In this document: one piece after another, positions 1 to 5,989 of the stretch
Numbering within the stretch: the stretch's first letter is position 1
How the letters are laid out: the number at the start of each line of letters is the position of its first letter
DNA from: Verrucomicrobiota bacterium
GTDB lineage: Bacteria; Verrucomicrobiota; Verrucomicrobiia; Limisphaerales; UBA11358
Reading direction: 5' to 3'
DNA: 5,989 nucleotides
Assembly: GCA_021323835.1 (NCBI GenBank)
Contig: JAJPKI010000237.1
Coordinates: forward strand, 1 to 5,989
The notes under the pieces: model-generated
The model's database searches: none
Told to the model about the DNA's origin: nothing
The model's input: the letters and a program-made list of their open reading frames with translations, nothing else
Position numbers and translations under genes: made by a program

Positions 1-1353
1 CGCCGGATACGTCCAGATTTCCGCCAGCGTCGGATGATAATGAGGAATCGCGGCCAATTCTTGAACTGTCATCCGTTTCGCCATTGCTATGACGATTTCG
101 TGAATCAATTCGCCGCCCGCCGGACCGATGCACGTTCCGCCGAGAATTTCGCCTGACTTCGGGTCGCACAACAATTTCACAAAACCGTCGCGTGCTTCCA
201 TGATGATGGATTTGCCATGGTCGCCAAACGGATAACTCGCCGCGAGATAGGGAATGTTTCGCGCCTTCGCAATTTTTTCCGTGAAGCCAACTTGCGCGAT
301 GTGCGGGTCGGTGAAAACAATTTCGATGAACAGCCGGTAATCCATTTTACGCGAGCCGTTGGAAATAATATTTTTCCCTGCAGTTTCGCCCTGCAGCACG
401 GCGAGATGCACGATGTCATGCAATCCCACGCAATCGCCCGCAGCAAAAATGTGCGGCGCGCTCGTGCGCATAAATTCATCGCAAACAATCCGGCCCTGCT
501 GCGTCTGAACGCCCGCTTTTTCCAAACCGATGCCGACAGTATTTGGAACGCGACCAAGCGCAAATAAAATTTCTTCGGCGGACGCGGACGTCATTTTGCC
601 GTGATGGTCAAAAATGATTTTCTTCAAACCATTTTCCATTTTAGCATCGAACATTTTTGTATTCGTAAAAACTTCCACGCCTTCGCGCCGGAAAACTTTT
701 TTGATTTCTTCGGTCACGTCCGTATCAAAATCATGCAGCACGTGCGGACTGCGTTGGATGAGTGTGATTTTGACGCCGAAGCGTGACATGTATTGCGCGA
801 ACTCACAGCCAATCGCGCCGCCGCCGAGAACAAGCATGGATTTTGGTAATTTTGTCAGCTTCAACGCGTCGTCACTTGTTAAATAACCGACGTCGCGCAA
901 TTGCGGCAGCGGCGTTGGCGCGATGCGCGAACCGGTGGCGATGACAAAATTCCTTGCCGTGATTTTTTCGCCATTGCTCAATTCCAAAGTGTGCGCGTCC
1001 AAAAATTTCGCGTTAGCGCGGATGAATTTGAATTTTCCTTCATTCAATTGCTGGACGCGATAATCCGCAAATTCTTTAATGATGATATTTTTGCGCTCCA
1101 TCGCCTTGGCGAAATCGAATTTCATTTCAGCGCGCTCAAGCCCCCACGGCGCAGTGTCGCGTGCCAGATGAATCATTTCCGCAGCGTAAAGCAGCGCCTT
1201 CGTCGGCATGCAGCCGCGCAGAATGCAGAGGCCGCCGACTTCTTCGCCGCCTTCGACGACGACAGTTTTCAGCCCGGCATTTGCCGTCGTTCGCGCCGCG
1301 GCAAATCCGCCGCTGCCGCCGCCGACAATTGCCACGTCGAAATCAAATTGCAT
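1..1353 (-). CDS. Dihydrolipoamide dehydrogenase-type FAD/NAD(P) disulfide oxidoreductase (C-terminal end outside window)
   Basis: Class I flavoprotein disulfide reductase, cytoplasmic, moving electrons between NAD(P)H and a dithiol/disulfide through FAD. I translated 451 codons from ATG at 1353 with no stop; the last few residues lie beyond position 1. Visible in order: FAD-binding GGGSGG at residues 11-16; redox-active pair C43/C48 in GGLCILRGCMPTK; ATG at 139-141; second nucleotide-binding motif GGGAIG at 177-182; FAD-binding AAGDC near 304-308; dimerisation domain from about 340; catalytic His-Glu dyad H440/E445 in HPTLAE. The dyad favours the lipoamide dehydrogenase type over mercuric reductase, and there is no N-terminal metal-binding domain. 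The first motif reads GGLC rather than the usual GGTC. After the second nucleotide-binding fold comes Q200-R201 where NAD-dependent lipoamide dehydrogenases usually have an acidic residue, so NADPH use is possible (inference). No E1/E2 dehydrogenase subunits are visible nearby, so the true substrate is open. Probably co-transcribed with the upstream acyltransferase-like gene. Confidence 0.93.
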   Translation of the reverse strand, partial: MQFDFDVAIVGGGSGGFAAARTTANAGLKTVVVEGGEEVGGLCILRGCMPTKALLYAAEMIHLARDTAPWGLERAEMKFDFAKAMERKNIIIKEFADYRVQQLNEGKFKFIRANAKFLDAHTLELSNGEKITARNFVIATGSRIAPTPLPQLRDVGYLTSDDALKLTKLPKSMLVLGGGAIGCEFAQYMSRFGVKITLIQRSPHVLHDFDTDVTEEIKKVFRREGVEVFTNTKMFDAKMENGLKKIIFDHHGKMTSASAEEILFALGRVPNTVGIGLEKAGVQTQQGRIVCDEFMRTSAPHIFAAGDCVGLHDIVHLAVLQGETAGKNIISNGSRKMDYRLFIEIVFTDPHIAQVGFTEKIAKARNIPYLAASYPFGDHGKSIIMEARDGFVKLLCDPKSGEILGGTCIGPAGGELIHEIVIAMAKRMTVQELAAIPHYHPTLAEIWTYPA

Positions 1354-1365
1354 CAAATGAAAATG

Positions 1366-1369
1366 CTCC
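1366..1369 (-). promoter_or_regulatory. Possible Shine-Dalgarno (GGAG) for the disulfide oxidoreductase
   Basis: Read on the minus strand, GGAG lies 12 nt before the ATG at 1353 and 9 nt before an in-frame TTG at 1356. The spacing is long for the ATG and normal for the TTG, so the start could be one codon upstream. It is the only recognisable purine-rich ribosome site among the five starts visible in the window. Confidence 0.3.
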
Positions 1370-1410
1370 GGCGGCGGGAATTGTCCAATCCATTTCTTCA
1401 ACAATTGAGA

Positions 1411-2643
1411 TTAAATTTTCAGCCGGAAGCCGATTCGATTTAATCCAACCGTGATAAGAAGAATGACCGCGCCGCAACCGGCGGAGCGCAAAATCGCGCA
1501 AGCCAGATTGGGTTCGGCAAGGCTGTCATACCAATCGCCAAGGTGCAGCAAATTGAAAACGGATTCCTGCATCTCAGAAATCAAATAAGCGAGCAAAACG
1601 TTTTGGCCGGCGAGCGCAAGCGGTTTGGAAATAAATTTCACAGGCTTCACGTCGCAGAAAAAATAAAATCCGAGCCACAGCGCCGCGGTAATCGCGTCCG
1701 CCCAAAAACACCACGACGGCGTGGCGTTGTTTTTGCTGATGCCATAAAGGCCGTTGACTAAAAGTGCAGCAAATGAAAATCCGGCGATGAAAAGCAGCGT
1801 GAATTTTATTTTTGATTTCAGCACAGACATTTCCGGAGAAATTAAAATGGTCGCGAGCAAAAGCCCGGCAACCGTAATTGCCTCTTGCGAGCCGAGCGTG
1901 CCGCCAAAATCTACAAAACGCGCCGGCCAAAAATTATCAAAGAAACCCTTTTTCGCGGCAGCGTAAAAACAAGTCATCAGCGCGACGGACGCGAGCAGCG
2001 CCGTGCGGTTGGTTTTGAAAATTACAAATAAAATTGCCGCCGCGAAATATGCCCAACCGATGAGTCCGAGAATTCCATACCAGCTCGTGTTGATGTGCAG
2101 CGGGTAGAGCGTGAGAATGTGAGATTTCTTTCGGACGAACGTCAGAGCGCACCAAAAAATTCCGGCAAATCCAATTCCACGAATGGCGAAGTTAAAATGT
2201 TTCCAGAATTTTGGCACTTTAGTGGGTGGCGAGATATTGCTGAACGCGTATATGGAAAATATGAACATGCTATAAACCCACAGCGGTTTTCCGCCGCTTT
2301 CGCCGTTCACCATCATAATTCCGAGTAACAGCAGCGCGAGTGTGCGCGTGACGATGTGCAGGATTTTTTTCCACGTCGGCATATTTTTGCCGAGCGCAAA
2401 TGGAATGGACATGCCGACGATGAACAAAAACGCGGGAAAAACCAAATCCACAAACGTCATGCCGCTGCCGCTTTTGTGCCGGTCGCTGAAATGCACCATC
2501 CAGTCGGGCACGAGATATTCCGGCGCGCCGGCGAGGTCGTTCACAAAAATCATCATGAACATCACGAAGCCGCGCAGCGCGTCAATGGAAGTAATGCGGT
2601 TGGAAAAAGTTTGTGGCGCGGCAGTCTGGGTTTCCGGGGGCAC
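1411..2643 (-). CDS. HGSNAT/DUF5009-family membrane acyltransferase-like protein
   Basis: Integral inner-membrane protein of 410 residues resembling bacterial relatives of heparan-alpha-glucosaminide N-acetyltransferase (DUF5009/YeiB-like group). The human enzyme moves acetyl from cytosolic acetyl-CoA to glucosamine across a membrane; the bacterial substrate is not known. Seen in sequence: the family opening SIDALRGF at 19-26 leading into the first membrane helix, then the signature TFVDLVFPAFLFIVG at 63-77. Aligned by eye, H56 falls on the catalytic His of HGSNAT, ten residues before the conserved Asp (D66); the usual WNG after this His is GSG here. About eleven or twelve hydrophobic helices follow, roughly at 92-113, 121-138, 153-170, 188-208, 214-230, 256-270, 280-300, 311-330, 340-357 and 383-404, with a family-like GQNVLLAY at 346-353. 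The start is GTG at 2643; no better in-frame start exists before the upstream stop, and no Shine-Dalgarno is visible. Stop TAA lies 57 bp before the disulfide oxidoreductase. Membrane and family call are solid; enzymatic activity is inferred. Confidence 0.87.
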   Translation of the reverse strand: MPPETQTAAPQTFSNRITSIDALRGFVMFMMIFVNDLAGAPEYLVPDWMVHFSDRHKSGSGMTFVDLVFPAFLFIVGMSIPFALGKNMPTWKKILHIVTRTLALLLLGIMMVNGESGGKPLWVYSMFIFSIYAFSNISPPTKVPKFWKHFNFAIRGIGFAGIFWCALTFVRKKSHILTLYPLHINTSWYGILGLIGWAYFAAAILFVIFKTNRTALLASVALMTCFYAAAKKGFFDNFWPARFVDFGGTLGSQEAITVAGLLLATILISPEMSVLKSKIKFTLLFIAGFSFAALLVNGLYGISKNNATPSWCFWADAITAALWLGFYFFCDVKPVKFISKPLALAGQNVLLAYLISEMQESVFNLLHLGDWYDSLAEPNLACAILRSAGCGAVILLITVGLNRIGFRLKI

Positions 2644-2689
2644 GAGGGAATTTGGACAAATGCCGCGGCAAAGGCAAATTTCAAATTTT

Positions 2690-2706
2690 ATCCCGTTCTT
2701 CGGGAT
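2690..2706. repeat. Inverted repeat in the divergent intergenic region
   Basis: ATCCCG-TTCTT-CGGGAT forms a perfect 6-bp stem with a 5-nt loop, and imperfect symmetry extends outward to 11 of 14 positions per arm. It sits between the divergently transcribed acyltransferase-like and DUF5069 genes, where an operator would be expected. On the minus strand a TAAAAT (2690-2685), similar to a -10 box, overlaps its edge about 42 nt before the GTG start, though no good -35 goes with it. It has no following T-run on the plus strand, so it is unlikely to be a terminator. Role as operator is inference. Confidence 0.35.
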
Positions 2707-2734
2707 TGAAATTGCTCACCGGCTGTTCAATGAT
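2706..2734 (+). promoter_or_regulatory. Candidate sigma70-type promoter for the DUF5069 gene
   Basis: TTGAAA at 2706-2711 matches the -35 consensus at five of six positions. After exactly 17 nt comes AATGAT at 2729-2734, matching the -10 consensus at four of six. A start about 7 nt downstream would fall at 2741, the A of the gene's ATG, giving a leaderless transcript. This fits the lack of a Shine-Dalgarno sequence before that ATG. Such matches also arise by chance in AT-rich spacer, so it remains a candidate. Confidence 0.3.
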
Positions 2735-2740
2735 TTGCGC

Positions 2741-3166
2741 ATGAGCGAACGAATTTTCCCGCGCAGCCCGCGCGAAACGATGGATGGATGGCATTATTTG
2801 CCGCGTTACATTGACAAAATCCGGCTGCACCTCGCAGGCAAATTACATTCGGATTACGCGGACAATTTCGGCAAAGCATTTGACGGACTTTGGCTCAAAG
2901 CTGCCGGCGTCACGCATGAACAAATGATTGATATTGTGAAAAATTCCGTTTGCGACGGGCAGGTTTACGATTGGATTCGAGCGAACGTAAAAAAATCGCA
3001 ATCGGAAAAAGATGCGCATTGGAAAGAAATGTTGAGCCGTCCGAAACCGGACGACGCTGAAGCTGTGGCGCGCTTGAAATTGCGCAAGGAGCAATGCGGC
3101 GCGCCAAATCGCGACGATGTGAAAACGTTTGTGGATGTGATTGATTTGGACGAGAAGCGGATTTAG
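2741..3166 (+). CDS. DUF5069 domain-containing protein
   Basis: Small soluble protein of 141 residues with no signal peptide or membrane segment. I recognise the DUF5069 pattern: PRSPRE at 7-12, then a Leu-Pro-Arg segment with conserved basic residues (YLPRYIDKIRLHLAGKL, 19-35), an aromatic/acidic middle, and a helix ending VYDWI at 75-79. No function is established for this family, and I see no catalytic motif. The C-terminal third (about 84-141) is highly charged and rich in Lys, Asp and Glu. The start ATG at 2741 puts the family motif right at the N-terminus. The reading frame is open for much longer upstream, but that part is antisense to the acyltransferase-like gene; an ATG at 2660 would add 27 residues without family similarity that I can see. 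The gene is the only plus-strand gene here, diverges from the acyltransferase-like gene and ends directly against the convergent reductase gene. Confidence 0.85.
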   Translation: MSERIFPRSPRETMDGWHYLPRYIDKIRLHLAGKLHSDYADNFGKAFDGLWLKAAGVTHEQMIDIVKNSVCDGQVYDWIRANVKKSQSEKDAHWKEMLSRPKPDDAEAVARLKLRKEQCGAPNRDDVKTFVDVIDLDEKRI

Positions 3167-4021
3167 TTAAACCGGTTCATTCGGATTTGCCGCGAGCCAT
3201 TCGCTCAATCCCGGCAACGGCTGCGATAAAATTTTTTGGACTTTAGAAATGTCCAGCGATGTGTCCAATGCGCGCGGCGGTCCCGGAAAATCTTTGGCCG
3301 AGCCGGATTCGATTTTCGATTTCAATTCCGGCCAGCGTTGCACGAGCAATTGTCCGATTTGCCAGCGCGATAATTTTTCCGCGCCGGCCACATGAAAAAT
3401 TCCGGCGCAATTCTTATTTGCCAGTTCCCATCCGGCGCGCGCCGTTTCGCCGGCAAAAATCGGGCAGCGAAATTCATCCGTGAACAATTTCATCTTCGAT
3501 TTTTCATTCTGCAACGCCAGCCGTAATTGCTCGTTAAAGCCGCGCGTGCCGGTCTTGGACGCGCCGCAATTGATGGATGTGCGGATGACAATCGTTTTCG
3601 GATTTTGCAAAACGATTTGTTCGCCGACAACTTTGGTTTCACCGTAAAGCGAAATTGGATTTGGCAAATCCGTCTCGGTATAATTTCCTTTTTTGCCGTC
3701 GAAAATAAAATCGGTGGAAAGAAACAGAAATTGAATTTCCGCAGCCAATTCCGCGAGCAGTTTTGTTGCGTCAATATTGGTTTTTTTTGCAAGTCCAGGA
3801 TTTGCCAGCGTGCCCGCAACCGTCGGGATTGCCGCACAATGAATGACGAGTTGCGGTTTATATTTTTTGAATTCGCGTTCGACGGTTTTGAAATCGAGCA
3901 AATCAAAATCCTGTCGCGCCAGCGCGCGCACGCGAAAATTTTTCGGCGCGGTTTGGACGAAATAATTTCCGATAAGGCCGTTCGCACCGGTGACCCACGC
4001 CAATTTATTTTCTGACGCCAT
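3167..4021 (-). CDS. RmlD-like SDR reductase (dTDP-4-dehydrorhamnose reductase family)
   Basis: Extended short-chain dehydrogenase/reductase of 284 residues, cytoplasmic, resembling RmlD, which reduces dTDP-4-keto-rhamnose to dTDP-rhamnose with NAD(P)H. Seen: Rossmann motif TGANGLIG at 11-18 (G12, G15, G18); DLLD at 40-43, as where RmlD proteins define the short acidic strand; HCAA at 61-64; STDFIFDG at 102-109 with the catalytic Thr103; NPISLYGETK at 121-130 with catalytic Tyr126 and Lys130; and the C-terminal substrate region ending in LDTSLDISKVQKIL (252-265). Length is normal for the family. I chose ATG at 4021 because the Rossmann fold begins at residue 7; an in-frame ATG at 4117 would add 32 residues that lie wholly inside the preceding gene and lack family features. 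The gene overlaps the preceding membrane-protein gene by 17 nt, implying coupled translation. No rmlA, rmlB or rmlC is visible, so the exact sugar substrate is uncertain; another NDP-sugar or a related SDR role is possible. Confidence 0.88.
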   Translation of the reverse strand: MASENKLAWVTGANGLIGNYFVQTAPKNFRVRALARQDFDLLDFKTVEREFKKYKPQLVIHCAAIPTVAGTLANPGLAKKTNIDATKLLAELAAEIQFLFLSTDFIFDGKKGNYTETDLPNPISLYGETKVVGEQIVLQNPKTIVIRTSINCGASKTGTRGFNEQLRLALQNEKSKMKLFTDEFRCPIFAGETARAGWELANKNCAGIFHVAGAEKLSRWQIGQLLVQRWPELKSKIESGSAKDFPGPPRALDTSLDISKVQKILSQPLPGLSEWLAANPNEPV

Positions 4022-5474
4022 TGGGAAGGGGATTCGTTTGTGGCAACCGGCCAATCCACATTCCGCTGCCGGTGTAATGCCATTCCAATTCAGAAATTTG
4101 CGGCTGGCCGCCGCCACGAATTATCATCCGGTCTTGCGGCTGCATTTTTTGAACCCAAGGCTCAAACGCGCGCGCGTCGTTAAAATTCCATTGCGCATCA
4201 CGCAACACTTTTAAATCTTCCGGTCGCATCAGGGCGGACTCAAATCCTAAAATGTATTTCCAGTTCGCCGTCGGATTGGCGTAAAACGTCTGGAAAAAAG
4301 TTTCCATGTCGGAATTGTAAACGATGCCGCCGTCGCCGGGCAGCCAGTCGGCGGCGTCGGGATTTTGCGGTGAAATAAATTGCGTTGTCAGATTTCCCGT
4401 CCAACGGCTGTCGCGGTCGCTCGTCCATGCGAGAAAAATTCCTGCGGCAGTGGCAAGCGTAATAAAAATTCTTTTCGCCGAATCGAAGACGACTTGCCGT
4501 TCGAAATGTTCCTGCAATTCCAGCGCGACCCAAATGATGAACGCAGGCGTGCCGAAATCCCACCAGAAGCGCTGCATTTTCAGTCCGAGCAACCAGCCGA
4601 GCGCCATCATCATGAAAACTGGATTGAGCAATGCGCGGGAATTCCAATTGAGAGAAATTTTTCGCCAGAACAGCAACGCGACCACGGCGAGCACGGTGGG
4701 AATTTGGCCATCGGACGGATGCAATTCCGGTTCGAGCTGGCGATTGACGACAAAGTCGCCGAACACGCCGAACATGTGACGCACGGATTGAAATAAAAAT
4801 TCAAATGGATGGCCGGTCAGCGCGCAGCCGAGAAAACTGCCGACAAGCCAGCACGCGCCGTAGCAAATCGCCGAGCGCCAAAGTCCGGCGAACAAAATTG
4901 CGGCGCCGGGCAAACAAAGCAAATACCACGAGCCATGAATCCACGCGGACGCCGCGACCAGCAGCGGCGCAAAAATAATTGCCGTGCGCCGCGGCCAATC
5001 TTTTTCCTGTCGCGACCAAAGAAATAAAATGGTGATGAGCACGGCATCCGTCAGCAAATATGGCCGGCCGCGCGCAAATCGCGTCGTGCAGGCCGGAACA
5101 AAAACTGCCGCGATAAATAATGCCGCGAGCCACGCTTCCGGCCGTCGAAACCACGGCACGCCGCACAAAGTCACGAGCAGCATTAGCGCGACAACGGAAA
5201 AAATCACGAGCGATTCGGCATCGCCGTGATTCGCATCGTGAACCCATTCCAGAATTTTTTGCCAGCCGGGACTCGGGTCAATTTTAAAATCGTCGCGCAT
5301 CACCAAAATTTCCTGCCACGATTTTCCGGAAACGGTCTTTGCCGCATGGCGTAATGCGTCGTCCATCGGCAAAAATCCGTAGCCGATGATTTTGAGTGGA
5401 ATGAAGATGATGGCAGCGAGGACGATTACCCAAACGGCCGTCGGCACATAGCGTTTGAGCGAGTTGAAATTCAT
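4005..5474 (-). CDS. Polytopic membrane protein, possibly GT-C-type glycosyltransferase
   Basis: I do not recognise a named family. The 489-residue product has about ten to eleven hydrophobic segments: roughly 12-31, 87-107, 113-131, 138-155, 163-180, 183-200, 203-219, 258-270, 284-299, 305-320 and 336-351. A hydrophilic C-terminal part of about 138 residues follows (352-489). The first loop is long (32-86) and carries an adjacent acidic pair, D38-D39, in LPMDDALRHAAK just after helix 1. This layout, with acidic residues in the first extracytoplasmic loop, many helices and a terminal soluble domain, is that of GT-C glycosyltransferases that use lipid-linked sugars; the assignment is inference from architecture. 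The C-terminal domain contains DWLPGDGGIVYNSD (376-389). ATG at 5474 follows the amidase stop codon with no gap; no Shine-Dalgarno is evident. The end overlaps the RmlD-like gene by 17 nt. Linkage to a sugar-nucleotide reductase supports a glycan role; a transporter or other membrane enzyme is not excluded. Confidence 0.85.
   Translation of the reverse strand: MNFNSLKRYVPTAVWVIVLAAIIFIPLKIIGYGFLPMDDALRHAAKTVSGKSWQEILVMRDDFKIDPSPGWQKILEWVHDANHGDAESLVIFSVVALMLLVTLCGVPWFRRPEAWLAALFIAAVFVPACTTRFARGRPYLLTDAVLITILFLWSRQEKDWPRRTAIIFAPLLVAASAWIHGSWYLLCLPGAAILFAGLWRSAICYGACWLVGSFLGCALTGHPFEFLFQSVRHMFGVFGDFVVNRQLEPELHPSDGQIPTVLAVVALLFWRKISLNWNSRALLNPVFMMMALGWLLGLKMQRFWWDFGTPAFIIWVALELQEHFERQVVFDSAKRIFITLATAAGIFLAWTSDRDSRWTGNLTTQFISPQNPDAADWLPGDGGIVYNSDMETFFQTFYANPTANWKYILGFESALMRPEDLKVLRDAQWNFNDARAFEPWVQKMQPQDRMIIRGGGQPQISELEWHYTGSGMWIGRLPQTNPLPNGVRK

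Positions 5475-5989
<515 letters not shown>

Noticed and set aside
1..1353. Mercuric reductase (MerA) for the disulfide oxidoreductase
   Set aside because: No heavy-metal-binding N-terminal domain, no mer genes nearby, and the C-terminal HPTLAE dyad is that of the lipoamide/glutathione reductase type.
901..1443. 180-codon plus-strand open frame
   Set aside because: It lies antisense to the disulfide oxidoreductase, whose motifs are continuous; the translation is rich in Arg, Phe and Ala with no recognisable pattern, as expected for a shadow frame.
2342..2740. Long plus-strand open extension of the DUF5069 frame (133 codons before 2741)
   Set aside because: Most of it (2342-2643) is antisense to the well-supported acyltransferase-like gene, it shows no family similarity, and the DUF5069 motif begins just after 2741.
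2776..2794. Short GATG/GGAT tandem (ATGGATGGATGG)
   Set aside because: Only about three units and inside the conserved coding part of DUF5069; no sign of a functional repeat.
3527..4015. 162-codon plus-strand open frame
   Set aside because: Antisense to the RmlD-like gene, which has all its catalytic motifs; composition is that of a shadow frame.
4022..4117. N-terminal extension of the RmlD-like protein to an upstream ATG at 4117
   Set aside because: The extra 32 residues are wholly inside the preceding coding region, and the Rossmann fold starts correctly just after the ATG at 4021.
4166..4178. Alternating CG tract (CGCGCGCGCG)
   Set aside because: Encodes Ala-Arg codons within the membrane-protein gene and is short; common in GC-rich coding DNA.
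4801..5247. 148-codon minus-strand open frame inside the membrane-protein gene
   Set aside because: Same strand but a different frame from the hydrophobic 489-residue product; Arg- and Cys-rich without motifs, so a shadow. The main frame is intact, and no frameshift is needed.

Overview
The window carries six protein-coding genes. Two are cut by the window edges, and almost no DNA lies between genes. I see no rRNA, tRNA, CRISPR array, insertion sequence or phage gene. Base use is distinctive: GC-rich codons alternate with many AAATT/AATTT tracts, and most starts lack a clear Shine-Dalgarno sequence. Together with DUF5069 and DUF5009/HGSNAT-like genes this suggests a Verrucomicrobiota-type (PVC group) chromosome, possibly Pedosphaera/Limisphaerales-like. 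That placement is inference from style and gene content, not proof.

Layout from right to left: on the minus strand, reading from 5989 to 3167, a compact operon holds (i) the C-terminal part of an N-carbamoylputrescine amidase-type nitrilase-fold hydrolase, (ii) a 489-residue polytopic membrane protein with an acidic Asp-Asp pair in its first loop, possibly a GT-C-type glycosyltransferase, and (iii) a 284-residue RmlD-like sugar-nucleotide reductase of the SDR superfamily. The first junction has no spacer (TAA directly followed by ATG) and the second is a 17-nt overlap, so the three are very probably co-transcribed.

A small plus-strand DUF5069 gene (2741-3166) converges on this operon. Its stop codon directly abuts the stop codon of the reductase gene, leaving no room for a terminator between them. 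A 97-bp divergent spacer (2644-2740) separates it from a second minus-strand pair: a 410-residue HGSNAT/DUF5009-like membrane acyltransferase (2643-1411) and, 57 bp downstream, a flavin disulfide reductase of the dihydrolipoamide dehydrogenase type (1353 to beyond position 1). The divergent spacer contains a 6-bp-stem inverted repeat and a promoter-like pair placed so that the DUF5069 transcript would start at or next to its ATG.

Functionally, the operon joins a polyamine-pathway amidase to two genes that look like surface-glycan or sugar-nucleotide functions; whether they share a pathway cannot be read from the sequence. The second pair joins a membrane acetyl/acyl-transfer protein to a soluble redox enzyme, again with no obvious shared pathway. 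Nothing here is a clear defence, mobile or otherwise undescribed system. The least explained items are the membrane protein at 4005-5474 and the DUF5069 gene with its tight boundaries.
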